Source: Strigamia acuminata (taxonomy: Eukaryota; Arthropoda; Chilopoda; Geophilomorpha; Linotaeniidae). From it: a stretch of 64,000 bases of DNA. Shown here in pieces: positions 1 through 10,154 of this stretch; position 1 is the stretch's first letter, and each line of letters starts with the position of its first letter. The DNA lies in assembly GCA_949358305.1 (NCBI GenBank), contig OX442314.1, forward strand, positions 32,545,608 to 32,609,607, written 5' to 3'. The notes below the pieces were generated by a model. The model searched no databases. It saw only the letters and a program-made list of their open reading frames with translations, and was not told the DNA's origin. The translations under genes were made by a program, and so were the position numbers.

Positions 1-1040
1 CCAAGACGCGAGCCCAGCACGCTTCAATATTGCGCAGAAAACCTGCGCACTTAGCTCAAATGGGTGCAACTAGTGGTTATTACACCATATTGCACCATAA
101 CGGCTAATAACCGTTTTCACCCCGGACAACCTGGGGTGATATGTGCCTAGAGAGGATTTCTCCCCTCGGTCACATGATCTGACTTGGCGTGTGCCACAGT
201 CAAATTAATTAGAAGACAATTAATTTTATCTTCTAAGTTGGTGAAATATTTTGAGATCACCACACATCTACCCACGTGTTGGCGGTGTTGCAAAAGCACT
301 TTTTTCTAGTTCTAATTCTAACAGTGCACACTTGTTTTACATTTTAAAATTAATCATTATTTCAGCTTGCCCAGTATACTTTCTCATCAATTGAAAACAA
401 AGTGTTGATATTTGTCATCAAGGAAACACGTGGTGGAACTCCAAATCCAAAGCATAATCTAGATTTGCCCGTATTACAGGATCTCATCATATGGAGACAG
501 AATAAAGTTTACTTATTCACGTATTCTCAACACAGTAATGTATGAGTCAATAGTTTAAGTATGTTTGCAGAATGTTCATTTTGTTCTTAATTAACACCGT
601 TTATTTCAACACATCTAAAAGTACATGGTGTATTCAAATCTGCTCGTTCAAAACGATACAGGGTCATTAATTGATGACACCAAAATGAAAACCACCGTTA
701 CGGATTAAAGATTGGTGCAATTTTCGTCTACAAAGATTAATATTCAATATATTTGATTTTTAAAATATATAAACTGTATATTTAAAAATAATGAAGATTA
801 TATCTACTGTACATATTTTTTTATCGTATATTACAGAATTTTAGCTTGCAGTTAGTGAAACATCCATCTGATGGGAACATTTTCCAAACAACCAATTTAG
901 GGATAAATTGTGCGGAGCAACAAAAATGTCAATTTGAAAAGTTTTCTCAAACACCAGTGATTCTGAAAAAACAAAATTTTACTGTAGCGGAGGTAAAGCA
1001 TGCTACTACAATTGAAATACTGTAGCTATTACAAATAATA
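1..1040. other. AT-rich non-coding DNA
   Basis: I see no supported gene here. The sequence is AT-rich with short homopolymer runs and lacks the TTTA arrays and CG-rich patches found after about 9.4 kb, which marks it as different in character from the right part of the window. Confidence 0.6.
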
Positions 1041-1075
1041 TTGCGTGACGGATTTATGGGGATTACTAATAGGGA

Positions 1076-1123
1076 GGAGGTAAAGCCGAATGGTGCAAGT
1101 GTGTCAAGAAAGGTCCAGTATAA
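1076..1123 (+). pseudogene. relic of a cysteine-rich exon (copy 1)
   Basis: The DNA reads GGKAEWCKCVKK and then runs into a TAA. It matches the start of the exon at 2554, which reads GRCKAEWCNCVKN, so the two are duplicates. This copy has lost the first cysteine and stops within 16 codons. The family is not recognised; a small secreted cysteine-rich protein is only a guess. Confidence 0.4.
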
Positions 1124-2553
1124 ATCTACCCAGCACAGAAAGCAGTTGTGGACGGGTCTTCCACAGAGGAAGACCAATGTTCACTATGGCTGGACTTTTC
1201 CAGAGAAAACAAAGACAATCCAACCCCCTTGTGTGATTAACCCTATCCATTTTGGTCAATGCTTATGGTCTAACGGTGTGGCGGAAGTATGCTGTGATTA
1301 CAACCCGCACCCATGTGTATTGAGCCGCTTCTATTTTTTATGTTCAAAAAATAAAATCATAAAATTCGAACCCTAAAAAATGTTTTTAATCAAAATAAAT
1401 AAATGCAACTTATAGAACAAATATTGGGCTTTATTTAAAAAAAAATGAAATTTTAATTGAAATGGGTCAAAAGTTATGACCGTTTGAATTTGCGCTACTT
1501 GGCACAAGTGTATTAGGCTACCAGGCTAATTGCCTCAAGTGAGTTGGGCCGGCAGAAAAACCTTAGCACCACATTAAGAAAATCACGAAAAAAAGCGGTT
1601 TCTTCAGAAAATCATTGTTTATTTGAACAATACTTTACAATATTTTGTTGGATAACCAAAATTTTGTATGTGATTGTGGACGCCAAGTCAAAACCTAAAT
1701 GTGATGGGTTTGGAAAACTGAGCAATTGATTTGGCTTTATGTTTAGAATCATTTTCCTGCTGATACTGTATATCCATGTCAAAGGCAGTTTATCATCTGC
1801 AAATATAAGCATAACAATCCTCCAATACTTTTTTATAAGTACAGAATATATTGGTCCATGATACCCTTAATTTAATCTTGTGGACCGATATACACACAGG
1901 AAACCATCCCCAAGCCATTTTACTCTTGGGATGGCTTTAGTTAATGTAATTTTGATTTTTCTTATTAAAAAATATTATGTCTATCATTGAAATGAAGTTT
2001 TATGCACATATAAATGTCAAACTCATGTTTGTGATGTTTGTCTGGCTGTTGCCTAGGCACTTTCACTTGTGTCAAATAACTCAACTGAAATCAGTCATAA
2101 CTTTTTTGTTTATTTGTTTATTTTGGTTTTTTTTTTTTGAATTAAAGTAAATTCAGTGTATTTTTCAACCCTCATGTGCAAATTTATTTATTTATTACAC
2201 TAAACCTGAAAAACTTGAAATAAACATTTGATTACACACTGAAAAGAGGTGACCACTTACACCTGGGTTTGAGTAGTACAATGTCTGTACATTGCTTGCA
2301 ATTCTGGAGTTTGGCCCTACTTTTACGAATTACTACACCAGTAAACTGGCTTGACCAATAGAACTGTGTGTCCTTTTTGAGTGCGACTAGAGTATATTCT
2401 CCAAATTTGAAAGCTCTGACAACATTTACTGAAGTGCGATAGTGCAGTGTAACAAAAATGTGGAATCACTTATATTGACTTAGGTTGCATTGCGTCAAGG
2501 CATTCCGGAAAACAATTTCAATAATAATTAAGGGTTTCCAATGTCCATTGCAG
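1124..2553. other. non-coding interval between duplicated exons
   Basis: No convincing gene is visible. The stretch is AT-rich, and open frames here are short with no splice-consistent partners. Confidence 0.5.
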
Positions 2554-2751
2554 GGACGATGTAAGGCTGAATGGTGCAACTGTGTTAAGAACTCTTGTTA
2601 TCACCATGGTGATGCTAAAGGATACAGTTTTACCGTATGTGACATTGCCGAGTCACCTTTTATTGTAAATGTATTCTTTGTACCATGTTACCCCAGGGGA
2701 AGATGTGGTGATAACAGGGAATGTGCGAGTACGCCATTCTCAGTGCCATGA
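2554..2751 (+). CDS. cysteine-rich exon, possibly 3' exon of a small protein gene (copy 2)
   Basis: The exon follows a good acceptor (ccattgcag) and runs open to a TGA at 2749-2751. It encodes about 65 residues with at least nine cysteines, including C-x4-C-x-C-x4-C near its start and a second cluster near the end. No 5' exon or signal peptide is seen nearby, so the gene is incomplete or broken. Cysteine spacing suggests a disulphide-rich extracellular fold, but I do not recognise the family. The related relic lies at 1076-1123. Confidence 0.35.
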   Translation, partial: GRCKAEWCNCVKNSCYHHGDAKGYSFTVCDIAESPFIVNVFFVPCYPRGRCGDNRECASTPFSVP

Positions 2752-2847
2752 GTAATCCATGGGTTAAGGGACTGAGTCCTGGATGAACAACAGACCGATC
2801 TTGCAGCACACACTAACCACACGTGCTGCATGTGGTTGCAGGTGCGC

Positions 2848-2992
2848 TGCAGCCGGGGGCGGATTAAGCCTTTTGGGGGCCCTGGGCTTGAGGTTTTTTC
2901 GGGGTTCCTTTATCAAAATTTTTAATAGCAACCTTTTTTTTTTATTACATGCGTTGTGTCTTGGGGTGTAGATCCGCCCGTGGCTTAGGCGT
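2848..2992. repeat. possible small non-autonomous DNA element
   Basis: The left end (CCGGGGGCGGATTAAG) and the reverse complement of the right end (CCACGGGCGGATCTAC) share GGGCGGAT, an imperfect terminal inverted repeat of a kind common in arthropod MITEs. I could not find an exact target-site duplication, so the borders are approximate. Confidence 0.3.
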
Positions 2993-3054
2993 AGCAGTAG
3001 CAATAGGAGAGGCAAGAGGTAGTGACTCCTATACACAGAATAAAGGCCTTAAAC

Positions 3055-3366
3055 CAAGGTTTCCCAAACGGTGAGGCACGCCTCACTGGTGGGGCGCGAG
3101 CTGATTATTGGTGGGGCGCAACCCATCATACATGCCTAAATAAAACGAGCTTATTTTGCAAACTTTTGTAAATTTTTAAGCAAAATGATATAAAATTATA
3201 TAAAAAATTATACAAAGTTTTATGCAAAATTATATAAAAATTTCTTTTTTTCTTTTTAGTAGTATATTTTTTTAAAAATTTAATGCACTGGTAGATGAAG
3301 TGGGGCGCAGAAGACCGCCTTGCTAAAAAAAGTGGGGCGCGATGCTAAGAAGTTTGGGAACCCCTG
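3055..3366. mobile_element. hAT-type MITE (312 bp)
   Basis: Terminal inverted repeats are CAAGGTTTCCCAAAC on the left and, reading inwards, CAGGGGTTCCCAAACTT on the right. Both flanks carry the same 8-bp target-site duplication, CCTTAAAC, at 3047-3054 and 3367-3374. An 8-bp duplication and CAGGGGTTCCCAAAC ends are typical of non-autonomous hAT elements. The inside has repeated GTGGGGCGC motifs and an AT-rich core with no coding capacity. Confidence 0.85.
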
Positions 3367-3375
3367 CCTTAAACT

Positions 3376-3566
3376 ATTAAATACAGTCTCTTGTGCTCGT
3401 TTCTATCAACGTGTTGTACAGTGAAGTATGTACAACTTACATCCCATACAGTCCTAAACAGAAAGCAATAACCGAAGAGAAAATAGTGAGAATAGTAATC
3501 GACTTAACGTCAACAAAGAAATCATTAAATACAGTCTCTTGTGCTCATTTCTATCAATGTGTTGTG
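3376..3566 (+). repeat. short direct repeat pair
   Basis: A segment of about 43 bp starting ATTAAATACAGTCTCTTGTG occurs at 3376 and again near 3523 with a few substitutions. The right copy starts next to a TSD-like context, so a local duplication after MITE insertion is plausible. Confidence 0.5.
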
Positions 3567-3958
3567 CGTCCGGCCCTGTTTATGCATTCCTGTGCGCTAT
3601 TTGTGTCCGTCCGTTCTCACAACATGACAATTTCATTGGTGATGTGTTGTGGGATGAGGTTGAGGGATGGTTTTTTGCGGTGTCAAGTACACTCCTATCC
3701 CATAATCGAACACAAGTTAACTACGAAATCATCTTGATTGTTATAGATTGAAAGAAGGATGAAATATGAATCAAAATGGAGCGAGGTTGTTGATCACATA
3801 TTGCAGAAAATGAGTAACATTTGGTAAAGTTTTTGTTGCGTGGTAAACTATACTTTCAGTTGGTTGACAAAAACCTTTCTACATTTCTAGCTCAATAGTG
3901 AATATTACCATTGAGGATAACAATAATAAACTTAAGAATCTGAAGAAGAAAGTAAGTA

Positions 3959-4115
3959 GGTGCATTCAAAAATTATAAAACGTATGCAAAACTATTTCGT
4001 GTTTGAACTTGACGTCATTCCCATTGAATAACATGGGAATGTTATTCAATGGGAATGACGTCACGTGCAAACACGAAACGAGTTTTGCATATGTTTTAGA
4101 GTTTTTGAATGCACC
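3959..4115. mobile_element. palindromic TA-flanked MITE (157 bp)
   Basis: Almost the whole element is one inverted repeat. It begins GGTGCATTCAAAAA and ends with the complement TTTTTGAATGCACC, with the axis near the paired ATTCAATGGGAATG arms around 4020-4065. It is flanked by TA on both sides (3957-3958 and 4116-4117), as expected for Tc1/mariner-type insertion. No coding capacity. Confidence 0.75.
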
Positions 4116-4993
4116 TACTGTTTTAATTAAAACGTTGTGATATTAGTAAGTTTGCACAAGGTTACTATTCCTTATAAGGTTTGTAAGACTATACAGGATA
4201 GCTACAAGTACAGTCGGTTCCAATAAGTTGAGACTACCCTGAAATTTTTGTGAGCAAATTTATTTTGTTACAATTATAAACGAGAAAAAAAGCAAACAAA
4301 CTGGCTTAGCAGATTGAAATCTAAATAAAGAATCAATTACCGTTTATAATCGCTCCTACCCGCAACAATGGTTTAACAAAGGGACTCATCTTTAGGAAAT
4401 TAACTTAAACTTTAATTATTCAAGTCAGAAATCTAGTTTACAGATATCTGGCATTTAACTAAAACTCATAAAATAATTATCACTTACACGCTTTTGTTCA
4501 ATACAAACTATATGTCTTACCTCTATCTTAATTCTAAAATAAATAACACAAATGAAAACAATTTAAGTTATTATCATAACATAACTTACAAGTTAGGCAT
4601 ATGCCTAAGTTTTGTTATGATAATACCTAAGCTCATGCCTGTCCATGCACTAGAAAGCAGTTGCTAGTTTGGGAACTCTAGGAGAACTGATCTTATTAGG
4701 AAGCTTCTGTTACTAAGTTAACTTCTATTCCCCCTGTTAACTTCAATAGCTCAAACCGATTACATCACAATGCAAACGCCATCTGTTGAGCTTTTATTGC
4801 ACTGTACCAGCTGAAATGAAGCACAGAAGCCAGCCAATTCACGGTATGGCTTAAACACGAGACAAAATCATTTTCTCTAGAAATTCTGTATGTAATTGAT
4901 CTTAATCCAAATAAATTGCTCACTTCAATATATGTTAACACCCAACATTTTTCAGAATTCATTTTTTATTCAAGTTGCCTATTCTTTTATCAG

Positions 4994-7018
4994 CAATATG
5001 ACTTCGTCAGAACGATATTTGGAATGAGTACAGAACGTGTGCTGAATTTCGACTTTGTCAATTCTCCGATCTACAGAGACACATTTGCATTCGTCATACG
5101 AGAGGACAGTGTCATCAAAGAATACTTATGGTTGACATTTTTCAAACCGTTTTCTGTGGTTGTTTGGTTGTGTATTTTAGCTACTTATTTGATCATCGCG
5201 CTATCTCTTGCTTCGATCACCCAAAACCACAAAGGTAAACCCTCAACTTCAGGTAAATACACTTCAAAAGATTACTAATCAATTTACAAGCAATATTACT
5301 TTTATTGTACATCAAAGGTTATACTATTACTGGAACGGAAAACTTGTTTCGTTTGCTAATCATTTCAAGCTACAGTGTGGTACTGTATTCATCACTCACT
5401 GTTACAACATCACGCCTGCAATACAACAGCATTCAAGACGTATTGTTAGACGACCGAGTCAACCTTTATGCTTTTGGAGTGCGGTTCCCTTACATGCTAA
5501 TTAAGGTAATGGATAGAAATGTCAAAACAGCTGACTTGAATTGTTACACTATTAAAATATCAAAAGGTGCCTGTTAAACATACTTATGCGGTTCAGAATG
5601 CAATATTTTATGCCTTTTTTTTGGTTGGAATTGTGCACCCATGTATGATAGAGTTTAGTACAGACCAACAAATGAAAGTGTATGGATTTGGAATTTGTAG
5701 GTGGTACTTGTAATTGCATAGTGTGTTCTTATTTTTCTATGGCAGAATGCAGAAACAAATCTTACACGGGAAATTTGGCATCGGATGGAAAAAAGTCCCG
5801 GAGAAGGAAACATTTCCTTCACTGATGCTCCAAAACTACTTTCGAAGAACAAAAACGCCATCATCGAAATGTACATTCAACTCAAACAGATGTACGGACA
5901 AAACTGTACGTTTAGTTTTATAAAAATTCCCATTGGGGATATGTCAGCTTATTTCATGTTTAATAAAAAATCTAAATATGTTGACTTATTATTAATCCGT
6001 TTAACCTACGTGCCGGATGTGCCGCAAAGGCACGCTACACCAGCAACCGAACTGAACTCTATCTGCCCAGAAAAGCATTAAAATCTGTAATTTCTTTTTG
6101 GGGGGAAGTTCAGTTATTTGGAGGCAAAAGATGTTTTTTGGGGAGTTAAGGAGTTTTTTTGTTTAATTTTCTTTGGGGGCGAAAACAGTTTTTTTCGGGG
6201 GGGGAACCATTATTTTTGGGAGGCCATTAAATCAAATCTTAAAAGAATTGGGTGTACTAGTAGTATACTTCTGGTACTCACTGTACAAATAAGCTTTCCT
6301 TGACGGGCAGAATTGCAATAGATTTTAGGCCACGTAAACATTACAATAGCAAATTATGGTCATATTTTTATTGTAGAATTCACAAACAAATCTTACACGG
6401 GAAATTTGGCGTTGCATAGAAAAAAGTGCCGGAGAAGGAAACATTTCCTACAGTGATGCACCAGGGTTGCTTTCGATGAACAACAATGCCATCATCGATT
6501 TGTACAATCTCCTCACACAGATGTACGGAGAAAACTGTGCGTTCAGTTTTATAAAAATTTCGATTGCTGTTTCAAGTTATTACATATTAAATAAAAAATC
6601 AAGATATGTGGAATTTTTTAATCAGAAGTGAGTAGCGGTGGGGGGAGAATAAATTTGCAAAACTTGCAATTTGCATTTCAGCATTTTAAACTTAAAAGAA
6701 AAAGGAATCATAAGCAGACTTGAGGATAAGTACAAAACAACAGCTTTTTGCGAGATAAAAAACTATGCGTACAAGTTATCACACAATTACAGCATTTCTA
6801 ATTTTGATTGGCGGAATCTTTTGCTCTGGAATAATATTTTTTATGGAGCTTTGGTTTTCCACCTAGTTTCAATCTTCTTGCAGCGTGCGTGCAATAGACT
6901 AGTGTCAAAAATAATTATTAGGTACATTGTAGAATTGTTACTTCTATACCAATATTTACAACTATACTTGCACGTGATTAATTTATTTTTGTTAGAATCA
7001 TTTCATTTCATTTTTTAA
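4994..7018 (+). CDS. ionotropic receptor (iGluR-like chemoreceptor), 3' exons
   Basis: Exons with compatible phases: 4994-5234 (phase 1 end), 5318-5505 (phase 0 end), then a 251-nt exon at 6377-6627 (phase 2 end) and a terminal exon from 6682 to the stop at about 7018. The first exon gives the end of the ligand lobe and transmembrane segment 1 (VVVWLCILATYLIIAL). The second gives the pore/TM region with SSYSVVLYSSLT, the equivalent of the SYTANLAAFLT gating segment of glutamate receptors. The 251-nt exon is the second ligand-binding lobe, and the last exon carries the final membrane helix (YGALVFHLVSIFL). Divergence from canonical iGluRs fits the protostome IR chemosensory family, gated by odorants or tastants at the dendrite membrane. 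5' exons are not identified in the window. The gene is convergent with the kinase at 7330. A duplicate of the S2 exon lies at 5746. Confidence 0.7.
5746..5993 (+). pseudogene. duplicate S2 exon of the ionotropic receptor gene
   Basis: After an acceptor (ctatggcag) the sequence codes a lobe-2 segment clearly paralogous to the exon at 6377-6627. Both start N-x-x-TNLTREIW and share MEKS/IEKS-x-GEGNIS, QMYG-x-NC and FSFIKI. The upstream exon ends in phase 0, so either copy could be joined in frame. At the point where copy 2 has a clean gtgagt donor, this copy has only a weak gtttaa, so it may be a decaying exon. An alternative, mutually exclusive exon with a weak donor remains possible. Confidence 0.55.
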
Positions 7019-7329
7019 ATAGAATGTTTGTAGATTTATTATAAAAAATGAGAATAGATTAAACATTTGACGTCTCTTAATGCTTTGGCAATTAGATCTT
7101 CCGAGATGGCACAATCAAATCAACATTTTTCAAACCAAAATTCCTGATATGTGGTCACTCATGTTTAGCATTTTCAGGGGTTGTGTAAGTTGACGGAGCC
7201 TCGAAGTGAAAAATGTCAATAGAATCTAAAAATGGCTCTGATTAGCGCGGTAGGAATTGATTTTACTGGGTGTTAAATTTAAGAGCAAGAAATTTCGATT
7301 GTAGAATCACTCATTTATTAATCGTTACA

Positions 7330-8364
7330 TCAAAATTGCAGCCACTGATGGCCGAGTGACTTCTTTGCTGAGGAGCGGTCGTTTGGATTAATCGCCAACA
7401 TTGGCAGTAAAAAATCCGCAAATTGCTGCGCTTCATCAACATTCCATCTAAATTTTCTCGTCAACAGCTGTACTAGTCCGTCACTTTGGAGTTTAGGGTA
7501 TTTTTTTAGTTTCCCTTTATCGGTGAATAAATCCTTTCTATTCTTCGCCCTAAAAACCATCTTGAGCGGGATATCTCCGAGCAACCTGGCAATCTGAGCC
7601 AAATGCTCCTCGTCCTCCTCGAGACTTTCGTTGACATGAGACCCAAAGAGATACGACCCAGTCGCCAAATCGAACGCCGTGCAAGCGGCGCTCCAAATGT
7701 CGGCACTGGACCCATACCCGACTCCCAGCAACACTTCGGGACTCCGATAGCAACACGTTTGGATGAGATCTTCAAAGTGGTGGTTTACGTAACACGCACT
7801 TCCAAGATCGGCGATCTTAACAGTCACTTCACTCACCGGCTCAACTCTCCATCTCGCTAACTTCCCCGTGTCGTTTTCGCCCACGCAAATATTCTCCGGT
7901 TTTATGTCCGTGTGGATCATCTTACATTTCGTGTGCAGGAAGTCCAAGCCTTCGAGCACCTGTCTCATCATGTTCTTTACGATGGGTATTGGGAAGCCCC
8001 TGGGTGCCAACTTAGCGATTAATGTCGACAAACTGTCCCCCAACACCTCGAACACCATGCAAATGTGGTCGCCATTAATGCCGGAAATGATAAAGTTATC
8101 CAGCAATTGCACAATTTTCGTTTTACCTTCATCGTCACAATTTTGAACGCATTCGAGAAATCGGATTTCCTCATTGATGAGTTCGGTCATTCCGAACCCG
8201 CACCTGGCTATCTTCAACGCTTTCGAGCGAGTGTCCCGTTTGTCCGAGCACAGCCAGACGGTGGAATATGATCCCAAACCGAGTTTTCGAATGACGGTGT
8301 ACCTGGCATGAAATAAGTCGCCGATTTTCACCAGAAGGTAACCACCAATTCCGAAGTCTTCCAT
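7330..8364 (-). CDS. SR-protein kinase (SRPK-like), single exon
   Basis: A 344-residue serine/threonine kinase that would phosphorylate arginine/serine-rich splicing factors. Visible motifs: SRPK-type VKIGDLFHARYTVIRKLG N-terminus, glycine loop about residues 29-37, ATP-binding lysine K51, MVFEVLGDSL hinge region, HTDIKPEN catalytic loop at 151-158 (HTD instead of HRD is an SRPK hallmark), DLG instead of DFG at 186-188, and YRSPEVLLG activation segment. The long spacer that usually splits the SRPK catalytic domain is absent, and there is no intron, which suggests a compact family member or a retrogene. All catalytic residues are present, so it looks functional. The ATG at 8364 is chosen because the SRPK-specific N-terminus follows directly. 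Confidence 0.9.
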   Translation of the reverse strand: MEDFGIGGYLLVKIGDLFHARYTVIRKLGLGSYSTVWLCSDKRDTRSKALKIARCGFGMTELINEEIRFLECVQNCDDEGKTKIVQLLDNFIISGINGDHICMVFEVLGDSLSTLIAKLAPRGFPIPIVKNMMRQVLEGLDFLHTKCKMIHTDIKPENICVGENDTGKLARWRVEPVSEVTVKIADLGSACYVNHHFEDLIQTCCYRSPEVLLGVGYGSSADIWSAACTAFDLATGSYLFGSHVNESLEEDEEHLAQIARLLGDIPLKMVFRAKNRKDLFTDKGKLKKYPKLQSDGLVQLLTRKFRWNVDEAQQFADFLLPMLAINPNDRSSAKKSLGHQWLQF

Positions 8365-9410
8365 TGCTATTATTGCTACTTTGTTATTAAGTTATCGGGT
8401 GTGCTGATTTGGCTCTGGTAGTCAGAATATGAGTTATAGTTTCCACCTCCTTGGTTTATATATGCCTTGATTTCGGGTACGTAGTCAAACGTAGCGGGTG
8501 GGCTATTGACACGTTGGCTTGACGTTCGACATTTACTCACGTCTTTTAGTTGGCGACGGCGCATTGCAGCCTGTACTAACAACGTTACTTAATAGATTCG
8601 TTCTACACAAAACGTGCAGAAGGAAAAAAATCGGGATGCCTGGCTTCTCTGCGGGGTTCCTCGTGACCTTAACTTTACAGTTCGCACATTTTTCCGTATG
8701 TTTCCGTTACGTTAAGACATTTGGTTTATGGTTCTGGAAGATTCTCGTATAACTGAGCTGTAGTTAAGGTATATGCGTGGAATTAAAAAAGAAAGATTCC
8801 CAAGGTGTGGTTTTCCCTCTGCATTTATTTGGTTGGGGTGGAAAAATGAGTAAAAAAGCAATTAAGAGCCAATTACGAGGGCGACAAGCGATAGCAGTCT
8901 TTTTATTTTCTTTTTTTCCTGGCACTTTGCGCCAGCTGCGAAATAATATGATCGCCTGGGAACGATGTATAAAAGTTAAAATTAAGAAAATGAAATTAGG
9001 AAACAGAAAAAGAAAATGCCAGTGCAGCAAACTTAATTAAATCATCATTGCTAAATCTCCAAAAACGTAATTACAACACCATCACCTCCTTTGTCAATTG
9101 AATTTATCCAGTTTTTGAAACTTTGTTTGTTTTTAGGCAATTCACACACACAAAAAAAAATTATCCTTTTCAACTGACTTAATGGCCCAAAACAACTTTA
9201 ATTTTTGAAAAGCACTAAAATCTGATGAACGCAATTAACCCTTCGAAGTCCCTATAGTTCTCCTTTAGCGATAGTAGTCTTTATTTTTTCCAGTTTGCTT
9301 TGTCGCGTCCTACCTGGTGATAGGTTTAAAGAGCTAACGTGTATTACTTTACCTGTGATTCTACTAAATATGTAAATTACCCAAATGAATACTAAGTATA
9401 TGTAAATGAA
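8365..9410. other. AT-rich intergenic DNA and approach to a compositional boundary
   Basis: No supported gene. A short sequence of the form GCGATAGYAGTCTTT-TATTTT occurs twice (about 8889 and 9260). A TTAA at 9235-9238 is followed by CCCTTCGAAGTCCC, and a change to CG-rich DNA follows within about 200 bases. Confidence 0.5.
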
Positions 9411-9418
9411 CAAACAGG

Positions 9419-9424
9419 TTTATT
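9419..9424 (-). terminator. AATAAA poly(A) signal, minus strand
   Basis: The plus strand TTTATT is AATAAA on the minus strand. It is about 730 bases downstream of the stop of the 940-codon ORF and is its likeliest 3' processing signal. Confidence 0.4.
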
Positions 9425-10154
9425 CAATAGGCGTAAGCCTTAAAATACACTCAGTATAAAACTAGAGTCGACTTGGTCAGAGTCGAACAAAGGATTTCTC
9501 AAGATGGCGTCGTCGGTTCCGCGTGGTCGGCGGAACAAAGGCGGCGTCTCGAGTTGTCGTTAATTCGTCACGGATTCGTCGTTCACGGACGCGGTGGAAT
9601 GCTCTTTCGAGTCTTCTATCCGTGCCTGTTGTCTAGGGGTTGGTTTTAGCGTCGCAAGGCTCCGTCCAGAAACGTGGAGTTTCTTACAGGGCACTCGGAC
9701 ACTTCGCAATGGAAATAATCGTGGGTCGATTATTCGGTGTGAATCCACAAGGGTTATTTTCCTGCTTTCGCGGGGAAATAACACACAGTGTAAATTCGTG
9801 AGAGTTACAGTTGCACTGGAATCAGCGGTCCTCGATCAATCCTAACTTTTGGTGGAGTTGGCCTGACGGTGAGGTAGTTGCTGTGTTCTTGGTGTCGTTT
9901 GTGTAAGTTCTGCTTGTAGGGCGCGAAACTCTACCTGATATAGGCCAGGGTGAGGGGCCTGGCTCGGCCAATGGGGGCCGTCCACGCATCACCTCACCCC
10001 CTCGGGGCACGCGCTTCCCAGGGGGGGAAGGCGGAGCCAACGCGAGGGAACTGACCTTTCCCAGTGACTCATGCGGATGGCGTCCACTGGAGGGACGACC
10101 ACCCGCAGGGTCACCACACGTCCCTCCCTCAGCTTCGATCATCGATCGGGGCGA
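9425..10154. other. CG-rich 3' flank of the 940-codon ORF
   Basis: No gene supported. The stretch is markedly richer in CG dinucleotides than DNA to the left and contains a G/C-rich block around 9950-10100. It probably forms the 3' untranslated region of the minus-strand ORF. Confidence 0.4.
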
